From a bacterium (lineage in GTDB: Bacteria; Cyanobacteriota; Vampirovibrionia; Gastranaerophilales; Gastranaerophilaceae), in the NCBI GenBank assembly GCA_017542305.1, contig JAFXXK010000007.1, positions 49,058 through 113,057 of the forward strand: DNA of 64,000 nt, in the 5' to 3' direction. Positions 33,449 through 42,218 of the stretch are shown piece after piece. Position numbers and translations under genes: made by a program. The notes under the pieces are model-generated. The model searched no databases and had not been told where the DNA came from. It was given only the letters and a program-made list of their open reading frames with translations. How positions within the stretch are numbered: position 1 is the stretch's first letter; the number at the start of each line of letters is the position of its first letter.

Positions 33449-34468
33449 ATGACAAGAAAACCCAATATTGCCATACTTGGTGCTACAGGAGTTGTAGGCA
33501 GAGAAATTACTCAAATTTTAGATGAATTAAAAGTTGAATATAACAGTATAAAATTTTTATCAAGTGCAAAAAGTGCGGGAAAAACGCTTGAATTTCAGGG
33601 AAAAACTTATACGGTAGAAGAAGCTAAACCCGAAAGCTTTGATGGTGTAAATATTGTACTTGCATCTGCCGGAGGTTCGACTTCTCAAAAATTTGCACCG
33701 GAAATAGTAAAAAGAGGCGGAGTTTTGATTGATAATTCAAGTGCTTTCAGAATGGAAAAAGATGTTCCGCTGGTGATTGCTACGGTTAATGACGACGATT
33801 TAAGAAATCACAAAGGCATTGTTGCAAACCCTAATTGCTCAACTTCGCAATTAATGCTTGTATTAAAACCATTACACGAAAAAGCAAAAATTAAACGTTT
33901 AATAGTTTCAACATACCAAGCTGTATCAGGTGCGGGCTTGGCTGCAATAAATGAGCTGACGGAAGATACCAAAGCTCATCAGCGCGGTGAAAAATTTGAA
34001 AATAAAGCTTTTAAAAAACCCATTTCATTTAACGTAATTCCGCAAATAGATGTATTTACGGAAAACGGTTACACCAAAGAAGAAATGAAGGTTGTAAACG
34101 AAACGAAAAAAATTCTTCATCTTCCGCAGGATTTACCGATTTCCTGTACCGCTGTGAGAGTTCCTGTTTACAGAGGACACTCTGAAGCTGTCGATATTGA
34201 ATTTGAAGAAGAAATTACTCCGGACGAAGTTCGCAAAATCTTATCGGAAACTTTTGGGGTAACGGTAATAGACAATATTGATAATTATGAATATCCGACG
34301 ACCCGTGATGCTGACGGGGTTGACCCCGTATTTGTCGGCAGAGTAAGAAAAAATCTTGCTTTTAAAAACGGTATTTCTTTATGGTGCGTTGCGGATAATC
34401 TCCGTATTGGTGCAGCTTTAAACACTGTCCGTATCTGCCAGAAAATTATTGAAATGGATTTATATTAA
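33449..34468 (+). CDS. asd: Aspartate-semialdehyde dehydrogenase
   Basis: The enzyme reduces aspartyl phosphate to aspartate semialdehyde with NADPH, the branch point to lysine, diaminopimelate, threonine and methionine. The N-terminal Rossmann motif is AILGATGVVGRE. The catalytic cysteine lies in VANPNCSTSQL, the substrate-binding SGAGLAAINEL follows, and the C-terminal part has RVPVYRGHSEAV. The length of 339 residues is normal. AAAGGA precedes the ATG. A terminator and a separate short transcription unit follow. Confidence 0.97.
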   Translation: MTRKPNIAILGATGVVGREITQILDELKVEYNSIKFLSSAKSAGKTLEFQGKTYTVEEAKPESFDGVNIVLASAGGSTSQKFAPEIVKRGGVLIDNSSAFRMEKDVPLVIATVNDDDLRNHKGIVANPNCSTSQLMLVLKPLHEKAKIKRLIVSTYQAVSGAGLAAINELTEDTKAHQRGEKFENKAFKKPISFNVIPQIDVFTENGYTKEEMKVVNETKKILHLPQDLPISCTAVRVPVYRGHSEAVDIEFEEEITPDEVRKILSETFGVTVIDNIDNYEYPTTRDADGVDPVFVGRVRKNLAFKNGISLWCVADNLRIGAALNTVRICQKIIEMDLY

Positions 34469-34507
34469 TTAATATTACCAAATTTTGTTAATATTTCTTA
34501 TCATATT

Positions 34508-34536
34508 TTGAACTTTAGTAAAAAATATGTTATAAT
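34508..34536 (+). promoter_or_regulatory. Consensus sigma-70-type promoter of a candidate small RNA
   Basis: TTGAAC at 34508-34513 and TATAAT at 34531-34536 are exactly 17 bases apart. No protein-coding gene follows on this strand for more than 2 kb. Confidence 0.65.
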
Positions 34537-34542
34537 ATACAT

Positions 34543-34608
34543 GCTATTTATATTTCGGCTAGTGTAAATCTTAACAGGGGGGGTAATGATACACTTCCTG
34601 TTTTTTTT
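34543..34608 (+). ncRNA. Candidate small RNA with intrinsic terminator
   Basis: About 65 bases lie between the predicted start and a stem (AACAGG at 34573-34578 with CCTGTT at 34597-34602, extendable by G-T pairs) followed by eight T residues. AGTGTA at 34561-34566 can pair with TACACT at 34590-34595. Together with the terminator stem this makes an H-type pseudoknot, or two competing structures. No known RNA family is recognised. The hairpin may also end asd transcription. Confidence 0.45.
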
Positions 34609-34692
34609 GCGTATTTTTGTATAGGAACTTAACTTGTTCAATTCTCTTGGCAAGTTAATATAATTATAACAACATAATAACTTAATCACTTA

Positions 34693-36786
34693 TTATGACT
34701 GGAACATCTTGAATGATTTATCGACATTCTTTGTAATCATATTTTTAACAGATTCAAGTTCTGTCGTTAATTCACTTATCTCTGCATCAAGTTGTTTTGA
34801 TTCAATTTCGATTTTTTCTTCTTTATAGTTAATTTGACGTTTTTTATAAGCATATTCTCTTTCTGCAACGGCAATTGCTTCGGTATCTTTTTCAACTACA
34901 AGGTGTCCGCCGCTGACTTCTGTATATCTTGACTGATAATAATAATTGTCTTCTGCTTTGGATACGACAAATAACTGTGCATTTTTCAAAGCATTTTCCA
35001 GATATTCTTTATCGTTTATATTTTCATTTTGATAGCATCCGTTGTTACAGATAGTATTGAATAAAATACTGTAGAATTCTGATTCCCATAAACCGGGATC
35101 GCCTTCATCAACGGTATTAACCGTATATAAGTAATCAGCATAATCAGTAATATATGTTGATACTTTTGATTTTTTATTTATCATACAACCGTTTGCATAG
35201 TTGTCCATACCGTCAACAAAATCTGTTAAGAAAGATTCTGTAATATTAGATAAGCTTATTGCCCATTCACCGTAATTCTGTACCCAACAGTTGTAATTAT
35301 CAGCTTCCTGAGCAGCTTTTTTTGCTGCAGCTTCACTTCTTATATTATTCATATCGCCAAAGATGAAGCTTCCATTTTGTGTTAATGATACATAATCACC
35401 GTCATAATTATGAGCAGTCGTATCATTTGCATTTCTGAATTTTTGTACAGCATTATTTAAAGCTATATAAAAAGCATTCGAATCTTCTATTGAAGGATCA
35501 TCCGGCATTAATAATGCATACATACCTTTTGCTAATTTATCTAAGAAGTTTAATACTGCTAATGTAGCCTGTGCATTACGAACTTCAGTATTCTTATATT
35601 GTCCGTTAGGATCAGTAGAAGATTCATTTCTTGCATTTTCAGCTAATTCTTTGTATGCACCTTCTTTTTTCATAATTTTATCATACCAAACACTGACATC
35701 ATCATTTATAAGGTCACTGTTTTTCATATTAGTAACACCTTTAATCATTTCAGTAAAGCTGTCTAATAAGCCATTTAAAGGTTGTTTGCTGTTTACTAAT
35801 AAAGTTACATTTTCATTCAACAAATCTGCTAATGTAAATGCTGATGTTGAATATTGCGCAACACCCAAATTTGTTGAATTGTTTTGTTCTGATTCATTAC
35901 CTTCATAAGAAGCATTTTGTGCATATTCATTATTAATAAGCAGATATGTTGCACCTGCGTCCGTTTTATAGGATTCTTCTAATACATCGGTTAAGTCGTA
36001 TTCCTCTTTTCCGACATCTCCTTTTAAACCTCTTTCTTTTTTCTCAGTAGCACTGAGAACAAATTTGCGTTGTTCTAAATCAAAGATTAAATTCTGAGCT
36101 AATTTCCATTTTTCCGAATCAATAGCAAAATATCCGCTCAATGCATTATCAACAATATAGTCAATATAACTTACCATACCGTTAGCAGTCATCATATTGG
36201 AAGTTTCTCTTGAATATAATACACCTCCGACACCTGCATTAGGATCATAAGCATATTTGAATTGTAAAAGAGATACATCCTGCGATTTATTCTTCATTTT
36301 ATCTGCAACGGAAGTTGACATTGCTTTATTCAGTTTCAGTTTTTCAATAAATTCATCAAATAATGCATATTGAGCATCTTCGTATCCGTCATCACCTTTG
36401 TATAAAATTTGACCGTTATAATTCAAACCACCGTCACATGTTCCGGTTTCTTCATCATAATTAAATATTGCTTTTACAGCTTCCATCATTTTATCGTCTA
36501 ATGCAAGTTTACCATCCTGTCTTGATATGAAGTATGGTATATATTGGTTATAATCAGATGGCTGCATCATAATATCATAACTTAAATCGTATCTGTAATC
36601 ACCTGAACCATCAACATCCCATACCATTCTGGTTGCATTAAGAGCGTTATTATATTCATCTGCTGCATAATCGAGTTCACGAGTAAGCGAGAGCTTCTCT
36701 TGAGCAAGTTCCATAGAGCGGTATTCGCAATTTGATTTTCGCGAAGTTACTGCAAGAAATCTGGCTTGTGTTGCTGCTAAACCCAT
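34693..36786 (-). CDS. Large lineage-type protein with N-terminal MGLAATQARFL motif, unknown function
   Basis: The 697-residue protein has no signal peptide or membrane helix. It begins MGLAATQARFLAVTSRKSN, then a helical segment (LAQEKLSLTRELDYAADEYNNAL), a mixed central region with many Asp, Asn and Tyr, and a C-terminal coiled coil (about residues 630-690, IEIESKQLDAEISELTTELE). I have the impression that this N-terminus is common in Melainabacteria proteins of unknown role, but cannot verify it. The shape, helices at both ends with a variable centre, recalls flagellin- or translocator-like proteins. It is transcribed alone, divergently from gyrA. Confidence 0.7.
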   Translation of the reverse strand: MGLAATQARFLAVTSRKSNCEYRSMELAQEKLSLTRELDYAADEYNNALNATRMVWDVDGSGDYRYDLSYDIMMQPSDYNQYIPYFISRQDGKLALDDKMMEAVKAIFNYDEETGTCDGGLNYNGQILYKGDDGYEDAQYALFDEFIEKLKLNKAMSTSVADKMKNKSQDVSLLQFKYAYDPNAGVGGVLYSRETSNMMTANGMVSYIDYIVDNALSGYFAIDSEKWKLAQNLIFDLEQRKFVLSATEKKERGLKGDVGKEEYDLTDVLEESYKTDAGATYLLINNEYAQNASYEGNESEQNNSTNLGVAQYSTSAFTLADLLNENVTLLVNSKQPLNGLLDSFTEMIKGVTNMKNSDLINDDVSVWYDKIMKKEGAYKELAENARNESSTDPNGQYKNTEVRNAQATLAVLNFLDKLAKGMYALLMPDDPSIEDSNAFYIALNNAVQKFRNANDTTAHNYDGDYVSLTQNGSFIFGDMNNIRSEAAAKKAAQEADNYNCWVQNYGEWAISLSNITESFLTDFVDGMDNYANGCMINKKSKVSTYITDYADYLYTVNTVDEGDPGLWESEFYSILFNTICNNGCYQNENINDKEYLENALKNAQLFVVSKAEDNYYYQSRYTEVSGGHLVVEKDTEAIAVAEREYAYKKRQINYKEEKIEIESKQLDAEISELTTELESVKNMITKNVDKSFKMFQS

Positions 36787-36893
36787 TTGTTTTACTCGTT
36801 CCTTTCGATTTTCTTAGTAGCATGTAGTCCTATTGCCATGTAATACGGCATATTAAATGTTAAACTTTAAACATGAAAAGAAACATATTTACA

Positions 36894-36926
36894 AATCTTT
36901 ACAAATTTAATTCAAATGTAAAGATT
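36894..36926. repeat. 9-bp inverted repeat upstream of gyrA
   Basis: AATCTTTAC at 36894-36902 is exactly inverted at 36918-36926, ten bases before the gyrA -35 box. It may be an operator. Confidence 0.4.
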
Positions 36927-36935
36927 ATTTTAAAA

Positions 36936-36965
36936 TTTACACAAAAAGAATGTTTATGCTATGAT
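36936..36965 (+). promoter_or_regulatory. Promoter of gyrA
   Basis: TTTACA at 36936-36941 and TATGAT at 36960-36965 are 18 bases apart; GGAGG at 36988-36992 then precedes the TTG start by seven bases. Confidence 0.65.
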
Positions 36966-36999
36966 ATTACTATATTATACCCGACATGGAGGATAAAAA

Positions 37000-39561
37000 T
37001 TGAGTCAACAAAATATTTTTGGCGATGGTAAAATCGTTGACGTTAATATCAGAGAAGAGATGAAACGCTGCTACATTGATTACGCAATGAGTGTAATCGT
37101 AGGACGTGCGTTACCTGATGTAAGAGATGGTTTAAAACCGGTTCACAGACGTATTTTATATGCTATGAACGAATTGGGTATGACCCCTGACAAACCGTTC
37201 AGAAAATGCGCCCGTATAGTCGGTGAAGTTCTCGGTAAATATCACCCTCACGGTGACAGTTCTGTTTATGAAGCATTGGTTCGTTTGGCGCAGGATTTTA
37301 ATACTAGATATCTGGTTGTAGACGGACACGGAAACTTCGGTTCTGTTGATGGTGACGGAGCTGCTGCAATGCGTTATACAGAAGCCCGTATGCACAAAAT
37401 TACACAATCAATGCTTGCTGATATTGACTGCGAAACAGTCGAATTTGAACCTAACTTTGACGGTTCGCTGCAGGAACCTACTGTTTTACCTGTAAGACTT
37501 CCTATGTTACTATTAAACGGATGCTCCGGTATTGCGGTTGGTATGGCAACAAATATTCCTCCGCACAATTTGTCGGAAATCGTTGACGGTACTATTGCAT
37601 TAATTGATAATCCGAGTATTACGGTTTCGGAATTAATGGAATACATTAAAGGACCGGACTTCCCGACAGCAGCTACAATCGTCGGATTAAACGATATTAA
37701 ACAGGCTTACGAAACAGGTCGCGGCTCTATCAAGATGCAGGCTGTTGCAGGATTTGAAGAAATTGCAGGCGGCGGCGGACGTCAGGCTCGTACTGCTATT
37801 GTTGTTACCGAAATTCCTTATCAGGTTAACAAATCACTGCTTATTGAAAAAATTGCGGAACTTGTTAAGGATCAGAGAATTAACGGTATATCCGATATTC
37901 GTGACGAATCCGACAGAGAGGGTATGCGCATCGTTATTGAGCTTAAACGTGATGCTAAACCTGACGTTGTTAAAAATAATTTGTTCAAATATACTCAATT
38001 GGCGACAACTTTCGGTGTAAATATGCTTGCTCTTTGCGGCAAACAGCCAAGACTGTTGAACTTGTACGAAGTATTGAATGAATTTGTTGAACACAGAGTT
38101 GAAATTGTTACAAGAAGAACTATCTTTTTCTTAAAGAAAGCAAAAATTCGTGCTCACATTTTGGCAGGCTTAATTATTGCTTTAGGTTCAATTGATGAAG
38201 TTATTGAATTAATCAAAAAATCTAAGACTACAGATATTGCCCGTGACGGTTTAATGAGCAGATTCGGACTTGATGCAGATCAGGCTAATGCTATTCTCGA
38301 AATGCAATTGAGAAGATTAACCGGATTAGAACAGGATAAAGTTAAAGCCGAATACGACGACTTGTTAAAGAAAATTGCAGAATACGAAGAAATTCTTGCA
38401 AGCCGTCAGAAAATATTAGATATAATCAAGGCTGAATTGCTTGAAGATAAAGAAAAATACGGCGATGACAGAAAAACTCAGATTGTTCCTGAACAGGGTG
38501 AAGTTACTATTGAGGACTTAACTCCGAATACTCCGATGGCAGTATTTATTACACATCAGGGATATTTAAAGAGAATTTCTCTTGACACATTTGAACGTCA
38601 AAACCGTGCAACAAGAGGTAAATCAGGTATCAAGACAAAAGAGGATGATGATATTCAGCATTTCTTTACGGCAATGATGCATGATAAAGTATTGTTCTTC
38701 TCATCTAAGGGTACAGTTTACAGTCTGAATGTTTATGACTTCCCTGAAGGCGGACGTCAGGCTAAAGGTTTACCGATAGTCAATGTTCTTCCGATAGAAC
38801 AGGATGAACAAATTACGGCAGTCGTACCTGTCAGCCAATTCTCACACGAATTAAATCTTATAATGCTGACAAAGAAAGGTTATATCAAGAGAATTGAACT
38901 TGATAACTTCTCTAACATCAGAAGAAACGGTATTATTGCAATAGGTTTGGAAGACGGCGACAGCCTGAATTGGGTAAAACTTGCAACCGCAAAAGATGAA
39001 ATCATAATCGGTACATCCTGCGGTATGGCAATCAGATTCCCGATACAGGATTTGAGACCGCTCGGCAGAAGTGCAAGAGGCGTAACATCCATGAAACTCA
39101 GAACAGGTGATGAAATCATCGGTTGTGATATTGTTCCTCGTGATTACGATGCGGACTTGCTTGTTGTAACCTCTGACGGATTCGGCAAACGTACAAAACT
39201 TTCCGAATTCAGAAGTCAAAACAGAGGCGGTTTAGGATTAATTGCAACTAAATTCAAATCGGCTTCATCAAGACTTGTCGCATTGACTATCGTAAAAGAT
39301 ACTGATGATATTATGATGGTAACCGCAAACGGTGTTGTAACAAGATTAAATGCAGGCTCTATCTCATGCCAGGGTCGTCCTGCAACAGGTGTAAGAGCTC
39401 AAAACCTTGTTGATAACGATACTGTTGTTTCGGTTAACAAAATTGTAAATCCTGATGATGACGAAACTATCGTTAAGGATAATATGAGAGCTGAAGCGGA
39501 AGAAAATGAAAACGTAGCTCAAACAAATATGTTTGATGTTCCGGCTCAGCCTGAAGAATAA
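37000..39561 (+). CDS. gyrA: DNA gyrase subunit A
   Basis: GyrA forms the cleavage-reunion core of gyrase, which introduces negative supercoils. The N-terminal domain has MSVIVGRALPDVRDGLKPVHRR, the quinolone region HPHGDSSVYEALVRLAQDF with Ser and Glu at the usual resistance positions, and the catalytic tyrosine in AAMRYTEARM. The C-terminal beta-pinwheel has a diverged GyrA box (QNRATRGKSG). The length of 853 residues is typical. The start is TTG, supported by GGAGG seven bases upstream. Its single-gene unit ends in a terminator. Confidence 0.96.
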   Translation: MSQQNIFGDGKIVDVNIREEMKRCYIDYAMSVIVGRALPDVRDGLKPVHRRILYAMNELGMTPDKPFRKCARIVGEVLGKYHPHGDSSVYEALVRLAQDFNTRYLVVDGHGNFGSVDGDGAAAMRYTEARMHKITQSMLADIDCETVEFEPNFDGSLQEPTVLPVRLPMLLLNGCSGIAVGMATNIPPHNLSEIVDGTIALIDNPSITVSELMEYIKGPDFPTAATIVGLNDIKQAYETGRGSIKMQAVAGFEEIAGGGGRQARTAIVVTEIPYQVNKSLLIEKIAELVKDQRINGISDIRDESDREGMRIVIELKRDAKPDVVKNNLFKYTQLATTFGVNMLALCGKQPRLLNLYEVLNEFVEHRVEIVTRRTIFFLKKAKIRAHILAGLIIALGSIDEVIELIKKSKTTDIARDGLMSRFGLDADQANAILEMQLRRLTGLEQDKVKAEYDDLLKKIAEYEEILASRQKILDIIKAELLEDKEKYGDDRKTQIVPEQGEVTIEDLTPNTPMAVFITHQGYLKRISLDTFERQNRATRGKSGIKTKEDDDIQHFFTAMMHDKVLFFSSKGTVYSLNVYDFPEGGRQAKGLPIVNVLPIEQDEQITAVVPVSQFSHELNLIMLTKKGYIKRIELDNFSNIRRNGIIAIGLEDGDSLNWVKLATAKDEIIIGTSCGMAIRFPIQDLRPLGRSARGVTSMKLRTGDEIIGCDIVPRDYDADLLVVTSDGFGKRTKLSEFRSQNRGGLGLIATKFKSASSRLVALTIVKDTDDIMMVTANGVVTRLNAGSISCQGRPATGVRAQNLVDNDTVVSVNKIVNPDDDETIVKDNMRAEAEENENVAQTNMFDVPAQPEE

Positions 39562-39590
39562 TATCAAATTATATAATAATATGATTTTTA

Positions 39591-39622
39591 TAGAATGGTT
39601 TTCAAAAGCCATTCTATATTTT
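39591..39622 (+). terminator. Terminator of gyrA
   Basis: TAGAATGG at 39591-39598 pairs with CCATTCTA at 39609-39616, and a T-rich run follows. Confidence 0.8.
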
Positions 39623-39719
39623 TATACTTTCGACTCAGATAAATTATTATAAAATTAGCCGTATGTCTAATGAAATAATAATTTTAAAATAGTATTATGA
39701 TAATGTTAATCGAATATAT

Positions 39720-39855
39720 TACTTCGTTACCGCAGCTTCCCTATGTATCAGGGAGAGAATGACAACATCATTAAAAAGATTGCGGCGGAGTTGAATAATC
39801 GGAGGAATGGTTCCGATTAGGAGAGGCACCTGTTTGGTGCCTCTTTATTTTTATC
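39720..39855 (+). ncRNA. Candidate structured RNA between gyrA and the GH57 gene
   Basis: The 355-base gap between gyrA and the next gene holds three clear hairpins in order: TCCCT/AGGGA at 39738-39754, AATCGGA/TCCGATT at 39797-39818 with loop GGAATGGT, and a strong terminator GAGGCACC/GGTGCCTC at 39823-39843 followed by T-rich sequence. A separate promoter for the next gene lies after it, so this is a free-standing RNA and not a riboswitch leader. GGA occurs several times, once in a loop. No family is recognised, and the 5' end is not defined. Confidence 0.5.
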
Positions 39856-39857
39856 TC

Positions 39858-39887
39858 TTTACAATTACCACTTATCAATGCTATAAT
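39858..39887 (+). promoter_or_regulatory. Promoter of the GH57 gene
   Basis: TTTACA at 39858-39863 and TATAAT at 39882-39887 are 18 bases apart, about 30 bases before the start codon. Confidence 0.65.
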
Positions 39888-39916
39888 TTAAGTGCACTAG
39901 GAGTTAAGATAATCCT

Positions 39917-42148
39917 ATGATGAGTCAAAATAAAAAGTTATCTATCGCATTCTACTGGCACATGCACCAGCCGGTATATCAGCTGTCGCCCGAGGGCGAT
40001 TATTTAATGGCGTGGTCAAGACTTCATGCTGTTAAAGATTACCTTGATATGATAACTATTACCGAAAACTATAAAAATATAAAATTAAATATAAATCTTG
40101 TACCGGTCTTACTTGATGCTTTTATTGATTATGGGGAAAAAGGTGCTCACGATTTACATTCAAGATTAACCGTTACTCCGGTTGAAGAATTAAAACCGGA
40201 AGATAAAGAATTTATCCTGAACAATTTTTTTGATGCAAACTATAACACAATGATTTATACACATCCCGAATATGACAGGCTGTATCAAAAACGTCAATCA
40301 TATCGGGAGGCAGCTAATATAAATGATTTTACCGATCAGGAATATTCTGATTTAATGGCATTATTTAATCTTGTATGGTTTGACCCTACTTATGCAGGGG
40401 AATATCCTGCACTAAAAAAACTTTTGAAAAAAGGTAAAAATTATACCCTTAAAGACAGACTGGAAATAATAGAACTTCAGCGTGATATTATCAGAAGAAT
40501 TATTCCGGCATACAGAAAATTTGTAAAAAAAGGAAAAATTGAAGTAACGACAAGTCCATACTATCATCCTATTTTACCGATTTTGCTTGATATAAATTCA
40601 ATTGATATATCAAATAAGGAAAATTTACCCGATGAATTAAAAATGGACTTGGATGCAAAAGTTCAGACAGAAACGGCATTGGACAGAGTTGAAGAGTTAA
40701 TCGGAAAACGTCCGAGAGGTATCTGGCCGTCCGAACATTGTATAAGTTCTAAAGAATTAGATATGTTACATTCTCTTGGAGTTGACTGGACTATTTCAGA
40801 TGAGGGTATATTATCGGATTCAATTAATTTTGAATTTATCAGAGATTTTAAAGGGTATATGGAAGATCCTTATCATCTTGTAAAATCTTATGAATACAAA
40901 AACGGAATAAAAATGATTTTCAGAAATTCGATGTTCTCAAATCTGATAAGTTTTGAATATCCGAATTTTGACTCTGAAATGGCAGCAAAAGATTTGTACG
41001 AGCGTATTAAAGTTATACAAAGCAAACTGCTTTCATCCCCTGATGAAAATCACCTGTTGACTATTGCTATGGACGGGGAAAACTGTTGGGAAAATTATCC
41101 GAACGACGGTAATACTTTCTTAAATACGTTATATAAACTCATTAATGAAGATAAGAGTCTTGAAACCGTTCTAATCAGCGATTATCTGGATAAAGAAAAA
41201 AATTATAAACCGTTAAAGAAGATTAAAGCAGGCTCATGGATTAATCGTAATTTCAAATTATGGATTGACGAGCCTATTAAAAATCTTGCATGGCAGTATT
41301 TAAAAAATGTAAGAGATGATTTTTGTGAATTTGTAAAAAGAAATCCTCAAAATCCGTACATCGAAAATGCAAGGAAAGAACTTTTTATCTGCGAGGGAAG
41401 TGATTGGTTCTGGTGGTACGGCGAACCTAACGATTCCGGCAGGGATAATATTTTTGACTATTTATTCAGAGAACACCTGAAAAATATTTATATTTATCTC
41501 GGACTTGATATTCCTGAATATCTTGATATTCCTTTATTATCACTAATAACAAAACCGTCAAGATATCCTAAAGGAGAAATTAATCCTGTTATTGACGGTG
41601 AGGGTAATGATGATTCATGGCTCAATGCCGGATGTATTGACATACCTGACGGACCGGTATTAAAAGAAAACAAATTCTTTGACAGAATATGTTTCGGATA
41701 TGATAAAAATAATTTTTATTTGAGAATATATGTGAATAATTACGTTTTTGAAAACCCGTCTCATAAAAATCGTACATATCAGTTATATATTTATACAAGA
41801 AATTCGTCGAAAAAACATTCAACTTCTCCTGTCAGACTTATCAATAAGACAGAAGACATCCTGCCGTTAGCAAAACAGAAATTCCATAATGAAATACAAA
41901 TTTCCGTAACGCAGGGTGAATTAAGATTTATAAGACTAATAAAATCCATTCCGAATAATTTATGGGCATTACAGAACTCAAAATCAATAAAATTTGCTTT
42001 CCACAAAGTAATAGATATTCAAATACCGTTTGATATGCTTGATATCGGGTATGAAGAAAATATGGAATTTGTATTTATAAATGCTTCGTACGGCTTGAGC
42101 GATGTATTTATTCCTAACGAAATGCTTTTAAACATCCGTCGTGATTAA
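39917..42148 (+). CDS. Glycoside hydrolase family 57 protein (amylase/pullulanase-like)
   Basis: GH57 enzymes act on alpha-glucans such as starch and glycogen. The first family motif is YWHMHQPVY (residues 13-21). The nucleophile region is GIWPSEHCIS with Glu near 273, and the acid/base region is LTIAMDGENCWENYP with Asp near 386. The last ~200 residues (DSWLNAGCIDIPDG, FGYDKNNFYLRIYV) look like a carbohydrate-binding beta-sandwich. There is no signal peptide, so an intracellular role in glycogen or oligosaccharide breakdown is likely. It is convergent with the PPi-phosphofructokinase gene across a shared terminator. Confidence 0.88.
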   Translation: MMSQNKKLSIAFYWHMHQPVYQLSPEGDYLMAWSRLHAVKDYLDMITITENYKNIKLNINLVPVLLDAFIDYGEKGAHDLHSRLTVTPVEELKPEDKEFILNNFFDANYNTMIYTHPEYDRLYQKRQSYREAANINDFTDQEYSDLMALFNLVWFDPTYAGEYPALKKLLKKGKNYTLKDRLEIIELQRDIIRRIIPAYRKFVKKGKIEVTTSPYYHPILPILLDINSIDISNKENLPDELKMDLDAKVQTETALDRVEELIGKRPRGIWPSEHCISSKELDMLHSLGVDWTISDEGILSDSINFEFIRDFKGYMEDPYHLVKSYEYKNGIKMIFRNSMFSNLISFEYPNFDSEMAAKDLYERIKVIQSKLLSSPDENHLLTIAMDGENCWENYPNDGNTFLNTLYKLINEDKSLETVLISDYLDKEKNYKPLKKIKAGSWINRNFKLWIDEPIKNLAWQYLKNVRDDFCEFVKRNPQNPYIENARKELFICEGSDWFWWYGEPNDSGRDNIFDYLFREHLKNIYIYLGLDIPEYLDIPLLSLITKPSRYPKGEINPVIDGEGNDDSWLNAGCIDIPDGPVLKENKFFDRICFGYDKNNFYLRIYVNNYVFENPSHKNRTYQLYIYTRNSSKKHSTSPVRLINKTEDILPLAKQKFHNEIQISVTQGELRFIRLIKSIPNNLWALQNSKSIKFAFHKVIDIQIPFDMLDIGYEENMEFVFINASYGLSDVFIPNEMLLNIRRD

Positions 42149-42161
42149 AGAAATGAGATAT

Positions 42162-42198
42162 AAAAAAACCCTCCGAAATTATTTCAGAGGGTTTTTTG
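42162..42198. terminator. Bidirectional terminator between GH57 and PPi-phosphofructokinase genes
   Basis: AAAAAACCCTC pairs with GAGGGTTTTTT around a partly paired GAAAT/ATTTC core, with T-runs on both strands between two convergent genes. Confidence 0.9.
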
Positions 42199-42218
42199 TT
42201 TAAGTATATATACTTGTA

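Noticed and set aside
39720..39855. Riboswitch controlling the GH57 gene
   Set aside because: A strong terminator and then an independent TTTACA-N18-TATAAT promoter separate it from the gene, and no known aptamer core was recognised.
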